From Deltaproteobacteria bacterium (lineage in GTDB: Bacteria > Acidobacteriota > Thermoanaerobaculia > Multivoradales > JAHZIX01), in assembly GCA_022601195.1 (NCBI GenBank), contig JAHZIX010000046.1:124001-188000 (forward strand): DNA of 64,000 bases, in the 5' to 3' direction. Below the pieces are notes generated by a model that did no database searches, was not told the DNA's origin, and saw nothing but the letters and a program-made list of their open reading frames with translations. Shown here one piece after another: positions 39,101 through 48,572 of this stretch. How positions within the stretch are numbered: position 1 is the stretch's first letter; every line of letters starts with the position of its first letter. A program made the position numbers and the translations under genes.

Positions 39101-42100
39101 CGCAACGGAGGCGACACCTATCTGACTCAAGGCCTGATGCACTTCATCGAGGCCTTCGCCGGGAGTAGTAGCGGCACCTTGGTGATCCGCGAGCCGTTTT
39201 CCGGCTTGGCCTATCCGGGAGATCCCGTGGCCCTACGGCGGACCGACCCGCCGAATTCTTTTGGCGCCGCGGGACTCTGGTCGGACACCGCTCTGGTAGC
39301 GGTGGAGGATAGTTTCGGCAATCCCGTCTCCAACGTCGATGTCACCTTTTCGCGGGGCTCGGCGAGCTTCCAATGTAGTCCCGCCCCAGAGAATTTTGAG
39401 AACGGGGTGGTGTTTGATGCCTCGGTAGACGAGAACGGCAACTTTCTCGACTGCGGGGTCCGCAGCCCTGTATTGGGGGATTGCGGTAGCCCTTCCCTCA
39501 ACATGGAGACCTCCCGTTTCGGTGCCGCTGCCGGTTTCATCCTCGGCAATAGCACCAACACCACCTACTCGTACCAAATTAGCGCTTCGGGCCTGCCGAC
39601 CCTGTCTTTCGACCTGCAAGCCTTCGGCGGCTGTGGCCAGGGACCGAGCGTGATCGCCACGACCTCCACCGTGATCAACGCCAACGGCCAGAACATCAAT
39701 GCTGCCAAAGCAGGCAGTGTTTCCAACGCCAAGGTACCGGTGACTCTCTTCTACTCGGTTCCCGACTTCACCGTAGAAGTGGATGGCGACGGCAAGTGCT
39801 TTCTGGACTTTCAGCCCAGCCGCACCTGGGTTCGAACCACCGCCCAAGTTTCCTATTCCGTGAGCAACGGCGGCTCCTCTGGCGGTGTCACTCTGCGGGG
39901 GGATGGCTCCTACGAGGCATCCATCCGTACCGGGCTGACGCCGGGAGAGAACGAGGTGAGTGTCGATGCCTCGGACGTGCGGGTGGAAGTGGCCACGGTA
40001 GACCGAGATTCCTGTGTGGAAGGGACCGAGGAAGGTTTCTTTACCCTCCAGGACGATCTATCGGCGGTTTTCGGCTTGTCACCGGAGATCACCGGTGTCG
40101 TGCCGGACCCCATCCTGCTCACCGACGAGGGCCTTAGCGCTACACCGGTAGCGGCGTCCTACCAGATCAATCCCGGGAGCTACAACAGCAATAGCGTCGA
40201 ATTGGATCTGTTCGAAGGGGGCAGCTTCCTGGGCGCAGTGGTGGGGGACAGTCGCACCGGTGCCGGTATGGCCCTGCTACCGAGAGGAGTCAGCTTCGAC
40301 ATCGCTCAAACCTATGAAGCCGAGGTGGTGGTCAACCGCGGCTCGGTGGTGGAAGTGCGGGGCGATCGCATGGAGTTGCCCCTCTTTCAGCGCATTTTTA
40401 CCAACGTTTCCGGCTCGGTGGTTCTGCAGCAGGAGGTAGATCTCCTCAATGATCGGAACTGTGAGTTCGGCAGCGAGTTCTTCTTCGAAACCACCCAAGA
40501 AGCGAACATTACCCTGAGGTTTCGCAAGATCGATGGGCAGGACACGGATGGTAACTTGGAGCTCGGTGCAGGGACGACCCTGATCGACGATGAAGTGATG
40601 CCGGAAGGGGAGCACAGCCTCTTCATTTCTCCCGCCGACCTCCTACCCGGAGAGTATCTATTCTTCCTGGAAGGGGTCTCCACCGTGGATGGCCACATGG
40701 AAACCCGCAATGGTGGAGCCGTCTCTCAGTTCAAGACTCGCAACAACCTGCCCGTAGGCCATGCCATGTACAAGGGTGTGGACCTCTTCGATGGTGCCCT
40801 CTTGGTGAGTCGCCAGGACCTGGCGATTCCCGGTCGAGGGGTTTCTCTGGAGTTCCAGCGTAGCTACTCCAGCAACGGCGGCATGGAAGCTGGCCCCTTC
40901 GGTGTCGGTTGGAATCACAGTTATGACTCCAAGCTCTTCGTGACTCCCTGCGGCGAGGTTATCGTCGCCGGGGCTGCTGGGGCAGGTATGACCTTCGTCG
41001 ACGACGGCGCCGGTGGGCTGCGTCCTCTCAAGGGATACCACGGCACTCTCATCGCCGAGCCCTCGGACAACTCCTTCGACTTCTACAGTGTCGATGGCAC
41101 TCGCTACCACTACTCTTTCCGCCGCAGCTCCACCTGGGATCTGGACTACATCGAAGACGTCAACGGCAACATGACCGACCTGACCTACGACACCTCGGGG
41201 CGGGATCCAAAACTGATGACGGTGGAGGATGCCGCGGGCCGTTTTCTCTCCTTTACCTACGAACGCCGCTCCTTCGTCAACATGGGATCCAAAGAGGTGA
41301 TCGTTTCGGTGATCGGCCCCGGTGGCGTGTCCATGACCTACGACTACGACGACGATGGCAATTTGATCAGTGCCCAGCGCGAAAATGGTGTGCTCCACGA
41401 GACCTACGGCTATCCGGCAACTTCACCGACCAGTTTCGACGATCGCCACCGGCTGACCAGCACCACCGACGAGGTCAAAGGCGCCACGACCACGATCACC
41501 TATGAGGAAGGCACCATCGGTCTGCAGGGGAGTGTCTCGGTGCCTCGGGTCTTCGTCGCCTCCTTGGAAGAACCGGAAGGGGGAGTCTCTACCTTCACCT
41601 ACGATATGGCGGGTCTCTCCACGCGCGGGCCGCCCATGTTGGTGCAGCGGGTGAGGGACCGTCGGGGCCAGACCACCACCTACACCCTGAATCAATACGG
41701 TAGCCCTCTTTCCATCGAAGATCCGGAGGGAGACACGGTCACCATGGTGTGGTCGCCGGACGATGTCTACGTCACCAGCCAGACCGACGCCAACGGTTCC
41801 ACCACGACCTTCACTTACGACGACGACGCCAACTTGCTCACCGAGTCGGTCTCGGTCACGGATGTGAATGGTGGCTCCTCGAATCTGACCATCACTCACA
41901 CATACCACTCCGAGGATTCCTTTGGCCGACCGGGAATCAAGAACCGAGTGGCGAGCACCCGCAACCGCAACGGTGTCACCACCACCTTTGACTACGATGG
42001 CCGGGGCAATCTGACCAATCGCACCATCCAGGGCACCGGCTATTCCGAGACTCACACTTACGATTCCAACGGCGACCGGCGCAGCACCACAGACCCTCTG

Positions 42101-45100
42101 GGGAAGACCACCACCTTCACCTTCGACGGCTTCGGCAATCTGGCTTCTGTCACCGACTCCATGGGGGGCACCTCCAGCACCACTTGGGATGATCGGGGTC
42201 GGGCCCTCCAGCAGTCGGACAATCTGGGCCGCAACACGGTGATGGACTACGACGCCCTCAACCGCGTCGTCGCCATGAATTTTCCCGGCGGCGATAGGGA
42301 GAGCACCACATTCGATGACGCTGGCCGGGTGACCACCTTCACGGATGCCGCGGGCCGTTCGACGATGACTCGCTTCGATCTAGAGGGCCGAGCCGTCCAG
42401 GTGACCAACGCTCTCGGGGATAGCAAGTACTTTGACTACGACCTCGAAGGCAACAAGATCCTCGAGAGCAACTGGTCCGGCGCTACCGCCCTACGGGCCG
42501 ACACTACTTTTAGCTACGACGACTCGGGTCGCCTGACCACTCGCACCGAGCCGGAAGGTCGAGTCACCACCTACTCCTACGATGGAGAGGGCAACGTTCT
42601 CACCCAGACCTTGAGTGGTCCGGGGCTGAGCTCACCTCAGGTGACCGAGAACGTCTACGACGAGCTGGCCCGCCGCCACACCGTGCGTCGCTTCGTGGGA
42701 GGAGTGGCGGTAGAGGAGAAGTTTCTCCTGGATGGCGAAGGCAACACTCTAGAGCAGATCAACCCTCTGGGCCGAAAACGAACTCATGTCTATGACGACC
42801 TCGACCGTCTCGTTTCTGTGACGGATGCTCTCAACAACGTCACCCAATTTACCTACGACAACATTGGCAACAAGACCGAGGAAGAGGACGCCCTGGGGCG
42901 CCGCCGGCGGACGGACTACGATGCTCTCGGGCGTGTCATTCGCACGGTTGATGCGCTCAACAACACCACTTTGTACGAATACGACGCGGTGGGGAATCTG
43001 GTGCGCGAGCTCGATCCGCGTTTGACTGTCACGGAGCATCAGTACGACAACCGCGACCGCCGCGTCAGCACAACCCGCAATGTGACTTTGGGGTTGACCC
43101 CCGCGGGGCCCGTCACCACCACCTTTTCCTACGACCCGGTGTGGAACCAGACGCGCATCCAGAGGGCCAACGGTAACGTCGTCAATCAGACTTTCGACGA
43201 TCTCGATCGAGTGGTGACTCAAACCGACAACTTGGGCACTCTGCTGACCCGCGTCTTCGACAGCAACGACAATCTGCTCGAAGAGACGGATGCCAATGGC
43301 AACACCAAGACCTTTGAGTACGACCAGCTCAATCGACTGGTACTGGAGAACCTCCCGGAGGGCCGTTCTCAGAGCTTCACCTACGATGCCGCAGGAAAGG
43401 CCACCTCCACTACGGATCCCAATGGCTTTGTCATCAACTTTGAGTATGACGAGTTGGACCGCCAGGTGCGGACGGTGGATCCGGCATCCGTGGGGACCTT
43501 CGAAGTGAACTCCTTCGATCTGACGGGCAACTTGGTGAGCACGACAGACCGCCGCGGCAATACCACCACCTTCCAACTCGATGACCTCAACCGGGTTACT
43601 CAGATCGACCACCCCATGGGAGTCTCGGAGAGCTTCACCTACGATGCCGTGGGCAATCAGATCACGGCCACGGATCGGCGAGGCATCGTCACGACCTACG
43701 CTGTCGACGGAGAGAACCGGATCCTCTCGGTCGTGCGGGCGGGACAGACGGTTCGCGAGTTGGAATACGACGCCAATGGAAACGTCCGCTTCGACAAAGA
43801 CGGCAACGGCAACATCACCGGTTTCGAATATGACGAGCGCAACCTGAAGGTGGCTGAAAACCGCCCCTTGGCAGCGATCACTCGATTCGGCCTGGATGCC
43901 ATGGGCAATCAGATTCGTGAACGGGACCCCGAAGGGCGCATTCGTACCTGGCAGTACGACCTGCGTCAGCGCGTGAGCTCGATGACCGACGGCGCCGGCG
44001 AAACGACCACCTTCACCTACGACGACAACGGCAACCAGAAGACCATCACCAAGCCCGAGACGGGAACTTGGAGCCGAGATTACGACGGTGCCAATCGCTT
44101 GGTAGGCATCACCGATCCCCTCGGCAACGAGACCAGCTACGGTTACGACAACAACGACAACCGTACGACCATTACCGATGGCAACACCCGTGTTTCGACC
44201 ATGGAATACGATCCCATGAACCGTCTAACGGCGGTGGTTTATCCGGACGGGGAGCGCACCGAGCGAGATTACGACGGCGAAGGCAATGTAATCGAGACTC
44301 GCGACGCCAAGGGGCAGGTGGTCACCTTTACCTTCGATGCTCTCGGCCGACAGACAGCGTCCAATTCTGCTGCCGCCATCCCCAGCACCGGTGATGATCT
44401 GGTGAGTCAGGTCTTTACCTATGACGACAACAACAATCTCGAGTCCGTCACCGAGAATTATGGTGGGGGTACCGGCACTCGGGTCTCCACATTCACCTTT
44501 GATGACTTCGATCGACAGACTTCGGCCACCGATCCCCAGGGTGAAGTCCTTCAGTACGACTACGACGGAAATGGCAACCGCCAGCGCTTGACGGATGCCG
44601 ACGGTCGAGTGACGACCTACGGATTCGATGCGCTGAATCGCGTCACCTCGGTGACGATTCCTCTCGCTGGAGTGACCACCTACTCCTACTTCCGCAACAG
44701 CCGTTTGAAGAGAATTAGCTATCCCAATGGCACGGCTTCCGAGTATCAATACGACGGCGCCAACCGCGCCATTCTCATCGAGAACACCCAGGGTGCAGCT
44801 GCCGTCTCCACCTTCGAGTACACCTACGACGGCAACGGCAACCGCCTCCAGCAGATCGAGACCAACGGCGGAGCGGCGGAGACCACCACCTACGTCTTCG
44901 ATTTGGCGGATCGTCTCACCGGAGTCAACTACCCGGACAAGAGCACTGCCTACACCTACGATGCGGTGGGGAACCGCGAGACCGAGCGGGACCTAGATTT
45001 GGTGGGTACCCCGTTGCTGGACAAAAGCTTCGATTACGACCTACGGAATCGGTTGACAACGGTGACGGATCTTCTCGACGCTAGCCAAAACATCGACTAC

Positions 45101-46948
45101 GACTTCGACGCCAACGGCAATCAGATCCGCCGAACCCAGGACGGAGTGGTGTTGGAGTTTCTTTACGATGTGCGGGACCAGCTCACGGAGCTCACTCGAG
45201 ATGGTGTCGTCGAGGGGCGTTACCTCTACGATCACCAGGGCTTGAGGGTGCGCAAGGTTGGTGGCGGCGACATCCACCGGTACGTCTACGACGACCAGAG
45301 CGTGCTACAGCAAACCGACGATGCCGGCAACACCATCGCGAAGTACGACTATGGCCCGGACCGACTTCTCTCCATGGTCCACGCCACGGAGGGGCGGCAG
45401 TTCTATCTTTTCGATGTCTTGGGCAGCATTGCCGATCTAACTCGCCCGGATGGCGGCGTCCAGGCCCGCTATAAATACGACGCCTGGGGCAACCCCCGTT
45501 CCACCGTCGGAGCCAGCTTCAATCCCTTCGGGTTCACCGGCCACGAGCGGGACGACGAGACCGGCCTCTACTACTTCAAGGCTCGTTTCTACGATCCGGA
45601 GACCGGGCGTTTCCTCACGGAAGACCCGGCGGAAGGAGATGTCGACACGCCGCCGAGTCTGCACAAATACCTCTACGCCCATGCCAATCCTACGGTCATG
45701 GTGGATCCCGATGGGCGGGTCGCCGAAACCGTGTGGGACGTTGCCTCTTTGGGTCTCGGTATCACTTCTCTGGTCTTCAACGTCAGTGAGGGCAATTGGG
45801 GCAGCGCTGCCCTCGACGCCTTTGGAGTGGTGGTAGATGCAGCGGCCACGGCGGTGCCCTTTATCCCGGGTGGTGCCGGGGTGGCGATCAAGGCGGGTCG
45901 CGCTGCCAAGGCTGGCGGAGACGCCATTGAAGCCGCCAGGGCTGCGGATCAGGTCAAGGACACCATCGACACCTTGCAACGAGTCGATGCGGCAGCGAAT
46001 GCGGTGGTCAGTGCAGATGCCGCGGCAGAGAATTTCGAGAATGGTGAATACGGTTGGGGTACCTTCAACGCGGCCATGGCCGTCGTCGGAGCGCGCCAGG
46101 CGACCCGGACGAATGCCGGAGCGAGCCCGCCGGGAGTCAATCGAGCCGACGACGCGGCGAGCGCCAACAAAGCCGCACCGGAAGCCACTCCGGAAGTCAA
46201 GCAGAATGCCATCGTTACCGGGGAGAAGGCCAAGGGTGGCACCAATGCGGAAACGGCCGTACGCACCAAGAGCGCTATGGCAGAGACCTCCCTGGATGCA
46301 CCTCCCGCCAAGACTCCCGAGGCCGCCTCTGTCTCCAAGGTAGAGGGAGAGAGCTCCTTGGGCAAGCCGGTGGCCGGTGCCAGCGGCAGCGTGGCTCGCA
46401 GCGGTGACGGTGCCAGCAGCGCAGCAAGCTCTGGGGGAAGCCGAGGCGGTGATGGCGGTGCCAGTGGTGGTGGTAGCGGAGGCGGCAGCACCGGCGGTGG
46501 CGGCGGTAGTGGCGGGGGCCGCGGGCCCGGCAGCAGCACTCCCAGCGGCGGAGGCATCGGGTCCTGGAATGAATTCCAGGCGGCTACGAAGGGCCAATTC
46601 GCTTCCCGTGCTGAAGCGGGAGTGGCCTGGAAGGTCTACAAGGAATCGAATCGAGCCGGTAACACTCTGGTCATCGGCCGCAATGACGACACTGCGGCCG
46701 CCGCCAAGGCAGGGTTCCAGCGTCTCTTCCTGGAAGACGGTTGGACGGAGAATGTCAATGATGCTTGGATCCAGGGGGCTATCGATGCGGGCCGTCGCTT
46801 CAAGCTGGTAAGCCCGGTCGTACCTTCCAACCTGCGGAACCCTCCGGGGTCTCGGTTCCCGTCAACTGTTTTCCGGCGAGAATTGCAGCAGCTGAAGAAG
46901 GCTGGATACACGATTCGCGACGGCTGGGCCATTCCGCCAGGAGGTTGA
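36194..46948 (+). CDS. Giant RHS/YD-repeat protein with C-terminal toxin-like domain
   Basis: ATG 36194 follows a GAGGAGAG ribosome site; a signal peptide (WLLVPLFGGTGAAFA) starts the 3584-residue protein. Residues about 270-410 match a transglutaminase-like fold (SGNDVDQASLLIALLRAS, PARYVRG), but the Cys, His and Asp expected at the active site appear replaced. Invasin/Ig-like domains follow (about 880-1500), then the RHS entry domain (ALLVSRQDLAIPGRG, near 1535), dozens of YD repeats (about 1640-3090), and the RHS core ending in FKARFYDPETGRFL and MVDPDGR (near 3175). Beyond it come a hydrophobic alpha-helical segment, a Gly/Ser-rich linker (about 3396-3456) and a final 127-residue domain (from WNEFQAAT) that I cannot name but which has the position of a polymorphic toxin. 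The next gene starts 4 bp downstream, in the immunity position. Confidence 0.88.
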   Translation: MRLRSFTCWLLVPLFGGTGAAFAAGDADLQGLSRPEQEARILTSLSRGEDVSASTERLALEGASRRAVLPPRSEAASRVGDALIRLQQVVAASADSDPDSLVAAYQAFEAQDLLVRRELAATRATLERLDIGSEVLARQELAEGDYFAASDRLHSSLGAAVQQLRQAQEDRADSPQERAGKIEAARSRLRQAARDVSPVLALQQARQPVSLLRAAPLPYRRSDFGSRVPQLPQTIQPSYLDPLAADPVPEDLAPTLEAPLSEMILRQAQSLGYDAVRVFEFVRNSMATEFYSSSMKGAEGTLRQGSGNDVDQASLLIALLRASQVPARYVRGVVELPVEELAAELGLADPTAVPAALGKAGLAFRPVIRGGRVAAVEMEQTWVSAFVPYTNYRGAVVDYSGRTWVPLAPAMKRTARVAATGVLEQMGFTPEAFLATYLEAPQISSPLAQLRLQVEDFLQTEAPGEVYEGQLGSREVVAEELRLLPSSLPMKVLGVSEESPALGSSEGTQIRLVVRAGPSAGSPILLDLEVPLARWVGQRVTLSYTPATVEDHRVVNAYGGLFAVPVYLVRLRPQVKIGGRAVEVGEGVLDMGVPHLMELQLTGPWGSETVSQTVFSGSYHALAVGAQQALRPDESEEDPADTERLGARLLAQLAHGYAEGWDAGEGEWSGLLDVEVLRPLPSVVFASLALEVEQLLGLPYGIEFEGVTLDAALRAAEPVSRQGDGEAPRDFMRLSALQGSALENLIFQQEYQVEGISADKGLGLARQAGIEVVRLDSSNLPTELPTLAHPQVVKNAIDNWVRLGLEVEVPRTVISLNAWTGSVWRAEDPVSGAAGYFIAGGLAGGSSSQPPANWVLDFLAQALASPYSAEPNTDPLAAVQLVKIPAGDGQTGVVDEEFDLPLAVQARDRDGRPVVGAEVVFAMARGGGLLKGEDGVEAANITVLTNALGIAEATMKAGTDTSANPWYVRRNGGDTYLTQGLMHFIEAFAGSSSGTLVIREPFSGLAYPGDPVALRRTDPPNSFGAAGLWSDTALVAVEDSFGNPVSNVDVTFSRGSASFQCSPAPENFENGVVFDASVDENGNFLDCGVRSPVLGDCGSPSLNMETSRFGAAAGFILGNSTNTTYSYQISASGLPTLSFDLQAFGGCGQGPSVIATTSTVINANGQNINAAKAGSVSNAKVPVTLFYSVPDFTVEVDGDGKCFLDFQPSRTWVRTTAQVSYSVSNGGSSGGVTLRGDGSYEASIRTGLTPGENEVSVDASDVRVEVATVDRDSCVEGTEEGFFTLQDDLSAVFGLSPEITGVVPDPILLTDEGLSATPVAASYQINPGSYNSNSVELDLFEGGSFLGAVVGDSRTGAGMALLPRGVSFDIAQTYEAEVVVNRGSVVEVRGDRMELPLFQRIFTNVSGSVVLQQEVDLLNDRNCEFGSEFFFETTQEANITLRFRKIDGQDTDGNLELGAGTTLIDDEVMPEGEHSLFISPADLLPGEYLFFLEGVSTVDGHMETRNGGAVSQFKTRNNLPVGHAMYKGVDLFDGALLVSRQDLAIPGRGVSLEFQRSYSSNGGMEAGPFGVGWNHSYDSKLFVTPCGEVIVAGAAGAGMTFVDDGAGGLRPLKGYHGTLIAEPSDNSFDFYSVDGTRYHYSFRRSSTWDLDYIEDVNGNMTDLTYDTSGRDPKLMTVEDAAGRFLSFTYERRSFVNMGSKEVIVSVIGPGGVSMTYDYDDDGNLISAQRENGVLHETYGYPATSPTSFDDRHRLTSTTDEVKGATTTITYEEGTIGLQGSVSVPRVFVASLEEPEGGVSTFTYDMAGLSTRGPPMLVQRVRDRRGQTTTYTLNQYGSPLSIEDPEGDTVTMVWSPDDVYVTSQTDANGSTTTFTYDDDANLLTESVSVTDVNGGSSNLTITHTYHSEDSFGRPGIKNRVASTRNRNGVTTTFDYDGRGNLTNRTIQGTGYSETHTYDSNGDRRSTTDPLGKTTTFTFDGFGNLASVTDSMGGTSSTTWDDRGRALQQSDNLGRNTVMDYDALNRVVAMNFPGGDRESTTFDDAGRVTTFTDAAGRSTMTRFDLEGRAVQVTNALGDSKYFDYDLEGNKILESNWSGATALRADTTFSYDDSGRLTTRTEPEGRVTTYSYDGEGNVLTQTLSGPGLSSPQVTENVYDELARRHTVRRFVGGVAVEEKFLLDGEGNTLEQINPLGRKRTHVYDDLDRLVSVTDALNNVTQFTYDNIGNKTEEEDALGRRRRTDYDALGRVIRTVDALNNTTLYEYDAVGNLVRELDPRLTVTEHQYDNRDRRVSTTRNVTLGLTPAGPVTTTFSYDPVWNQTRIQRANGNVVNQTFDDLDRVVTQTDNLGTLLTRVFDSNDNLLEETDANGNTKTFEYDQLNRLVLENLPEGRSQSFTYDAAGKATSTTDPNGFVINFEYDELDRQVRTVDPASVGTFEVNSFDLTGNLVSTTDRRGNTTTFQLDDLNRVTQIDHPMGVSESFTYDAVGNQITATDRRGIVTTYAVDGENRILSVVRAGQTVRELEYDANGNVRFDKDGNGNITGFEYDERNLKVAENRPLAAITRFGLDAMGNQIRERDPEGRIRTWQYDLRQRVSSMTDGAGETTTFTYDDNGNQKTITKPETGTWSRDYDGANRLVGITDPLGNETSYGYDNNDNRTTITDGNTRVSTMEYDPMNRLTAVVYPDGERTERDYDGEGNVIETRDAKGQVVTFTFDALGRQTASNSAAAIPSTGDDLVSQVFTYDDNNNLESVTENYGGGTGTRVSTFTFDDFDRQTSATDPQGEVLQYDYDGNGNRQRLTDADGRVTTYGFDALNRVTSVTIPLAGVTTYSYFRNSRLKRISYPNGTASEYQYDGANRAILIENTQGAAAVSTFEYTYDGNGNRLQQIETNGGAAETTTYVFDLADRLTGVNYPDKSTAYTYDAVGNRETERDLDLVGTPLLDKSFDYDLRNRLTTVTDLLDASQNIDYDFDANGNQIRRTQDGVVLEFLYDVRDQLTELTRDGVVEGRYLYDHQGLRVRKVGGGDIHRYVYDDQSVLQQTDDAGNTIAKYDYGPDRLLSMVHATEGRQFYLFDVLGSIADLTRPDGGVQARYKYDAWGNPRSTVGASFNPFGFTGHERDDETGLYYFKARFYDPETGRFLTEDPAEGDVDTPPSLHKYLYAHANPTVMVDPDGRVAETVWDVASLGLGITSLVFNVSEGNWGSAALDAFGVVVDAAATAVPFIPGGAGVAIKAGRAAKAGGDAIEAARAADQVKDTIDTLQRVDAAANAVVSADAAAENFENGEYGWGTFNAAMAVVGARQATRTNAGASPPGVNRADDAASANKAAPEATPEVKQNAIVTGEKAKGGTNAETAVRTKSAMAETSLDAPPAKTPEAASVSKVEGESSLGKPVAGASGSVARSGDGASSAASSGGSRGGDGGASGGGSGGGSTGGGGGSGGGRGPGSSTPSGGGIGSWNEFQAATKGQFASRAEAGVAWKVYKESNRAGNTLVIGRNDDTAAAAKAGFQRLFLEDGWTENVNDAWIQGAIDAGRRFKLVSPVVPSNLRNPPGSRFPSTVFRRELQQLKKAGYTIRDGWAIPPGG

Positions 46949-46952
46949 GCTA

Positions 46953-47462
46953 GTGGGAGATTCACAGCAGATCCTGAATGACCTTCACGGGATCCGAAGG
47001 AAGGGCTACGACGAAGAGCTTCCTGGGAAGCATGATGCCCAATTCATGGAACTGGCCGAGATCTATGCTGCCTCCGAACCGGAGGAGAGGGAGGCCATCC
47101 GCGGTGCCGTTCAGGACGAGACGAGGATGTTGCTTCTCGGGTTCGGCGACCGCATGGCCATCCTCGCGGACCGCACCGGTACCAAACGATATGTGCTTTT
47201 GGCTCTCCTAGCCCACGCCATCGAAGACTTCCGCTATGACCCCCGGGAGAATATTTTTCGTCTCACCCTGGCCAACCACGTTGCGGCCAAACTGGGGGTA
47301 GAGGCGGGGGAGATCTTTGAGCAAGCTGCTGGTTTGGCGTCGGACAAGGGGGCTGCCAGTTTGCGGGCCTTTGATCGCCGGCCTGCGGCCCTCAAGACCC
47401 TCCGCACCATGGGCATCGTGGAGTATCAGACGGAAGCCGGTCCGGACTATCGATACGAGTGA
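46953..47462 (+). CDS. Probable immunity protein for the RHS toxin
   Basis: The GTG at 46953 lies 4 bp after the RHS stop, with AGGAGG (46939-46944) embedded in the last RHS codons, so the pair is translationally linked. The 169-residue product is predicted soluble, mostly helical and slightly acidic, with no signal peptide, as expected for a cytoplasmic immunity protein. Sequence landmarks are LLALLAHAIEDFRYDPRE and the C-terminal LKTLRTMGIVEYQTE. I do not recognise a named immunity family. The assignment rests on position and coupling; alternatively it is an unrelated small regulator. Confidence 0.6.
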   Translation: MGDSQQILNDLHGIRRKGYDEELPGKHDAQFMELAEIYAASEPEEREAIRGAVQDETRMLLLGFGDRMAILADRTGTKRYVLLALLAHAIEDFRYDPRENIFRLTLANHVAAKLGVEAGEIFEQAAGLASDKGAASLRAFDRRPAALKTLRTMGIVEYQTEAGPDYRYE

Positions 47463-47641
47463 AACTTCTGCTTTCGGTCAGTTGGGAGGGAGTTCGTCTT
47501 CGTTTTCCTTCGCTTCTTACCTTGGGCCTAGCAGAACCTCGAGGTCGAGGAGCCTCGGATTCTTCCGGCAGCTCCAACGGAGATGGTTTCTTCCTCTGGG
47601 TAGGGTGCGCTATTCTGCCGCAGATGATAACGGGAGCACTT

Positions 47642-48160
47642 ATGACCACCCAAAATAAACGTCGCACCCCAATCGTGCTGCTTTCCCTGGCGATTCTCGT
47701 CGCCCTGGCACCAACGTTGACTAGAGCTGACAACGGTTCGGAAACACCGGAAGAGGAATCGATGACCCATCAAGCCGAAGGTACTTTCGAAGTCACCCTC
47801 CAGCCCCTCGCCGAACCGGATGCCTCCGGCGGGACAACGCTGGCCCGCATGTCCATCGACAAGAAGTTCTCTGGTGACCTCGTTGGCACCGGCAAAGGGG
47901 AAATGCTCAGCGCCATGAGCGGCGTCAAAGGTTCCGCCGGCTATGTGGCCATCGAGAGGGTAGAGGGGAGCCTTGCGGGAAAAGAAGGCAGTTTCGTGCT
48001 CCAACACTCGGGAACGATGACTCGGGGCGAGCCCCACCAGGCCATCACGGTGGTACCGGATTCCGGCACCGGCGATCTAGTGGGCCTCAGCGGCACTTTC
48101 GTCATCAATATCGTCGAAGGGAAACACTTCTACGAGTTCGAGTACCAGATTTCCGAGTAG
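47642..48160 (+). CDS. Exported DUF3224-family protein
   Basis: ATG 47642 has GGAG five bases upstream; the longer frame from 47459 would overlap the preceding gene and has no signal peptide. The 172-residue protein has a signal peptide (RTPIVLLSLAILVALAPTLTRA). The rest matches DUF3224: GTFEVTLQPL, SIDKKFSGDLVGTGKGEML, GYVAIERVEGSL, FVLQHSGTM and GDLVGLSGTF. DUF3224 proteins form an allene-oxide-cyclase-like beta-barrel; members are usually cytoplasmic and of unknown function, so export is notable. It appears monocistronic. Confidence 0.8.
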   Translation: MTTQNKRRTPIVLLSLAILVALAPTLTRADNGSETPEEESMTHQAEGTFEVTLQPLAEPDASGGTTLARMSIDKKFSGDLVGTGKGEMLSAMSGVKGSAGYVAIERVEGSLAGKEGSFVLQHSGTMTRGEPHQAITVVPDSGTGDLVGLSGTFVINIVEGKHFYEFEYQISE

Positions 48161-48208
48161 GGAAAGAAAGCTCGTAGATTCCTTGGCGCTTCCGCGAGGT
48201 AGGAGACC

Positions 48209-48352
48209 CTAAGCAGCGCAGCCGAGTTTCCGGCGGGCCTTGGTAATGGCTTTCTTGCGCTGTTTCTTGGATAGCTCTGCGAAGAGAGGGCAACCCTTAC
48301 AAGCCTTGGCCTTGCGCTTGAATTTCTTGCAGCAGTTGGATTTGATTTTCAT
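48209..48352 (-). CDS. Tiny Lys/Cys-rich conserved protein (47 residues)
   Basis: The minus-strand frame from ATG at 48350-48352 encodes 47 residues with the pattern SNCCKKFKRKAKACKGCPLF, then AELSKKQRKKAITKARR. Four cysteines (CC, C, C in CxxCP) early in a very basic protein suggest a metal or Fe-S site. I recognise this as a type of short conserved bacterial protein (CCKKF...CxxCP) whose function I do not know. A palindrome resembling a Fur box lies 29-43 bp upstream of the start, so metal-dependent control is plausible. No strong ribosome site is visible. Confidence 0.7.
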   Translation of the reverse strand: MKIKSNCCKKFKRKAKACKGCPLFAELSKKQRKKAITKARRKLGCAA

Positions 48353-48380
48353 GGCAAAGCCAGAGCTCGATGACTCTTAT

Positions 48381-48395
48381 TGAGACATAGTCTCA
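48381..48395. promoter_or_regulatory. Fur-box-like palindrome
   Basis: TGAGACATAGTCTCA is a perfect inverted repeat with six-base arms. Its outer TGAGA/TCTCA arms and five-base spacing match the classical TGAGAATnATTCTCA iron box. It lies where a repressor would block the promoter of the small Cys-rich gene on the minus strand. Confidence 0.5.
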
Positions 48396-48572
48396 TTGGA
48401 TGGCTTTATTCTTTCCAGGTAGACCCCGCCTGTCAAGAGAAGAGGTTTCCTATTCCTAAGTGGTAGGAAAAATGGGCAGGGGGAGAGAGCCGGACCGGCT
48501 CTCCGGAAAAGAATCGAGTAGGCTAAATGGGTCCCAATAAATTCTCCTGGCAATCGGCATAGGGAGAGGCCT

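Noticed and set aside
42749..43612. Antisense ORF in the YD-repeat region
   Set aside because: It mirrors YD-repeat codons and has no independent signal.
47459..47641. Longer start for the DUF3224 protein
   Set aside because: It would overlap the immunity-position gene and bury the signal peptide internally.
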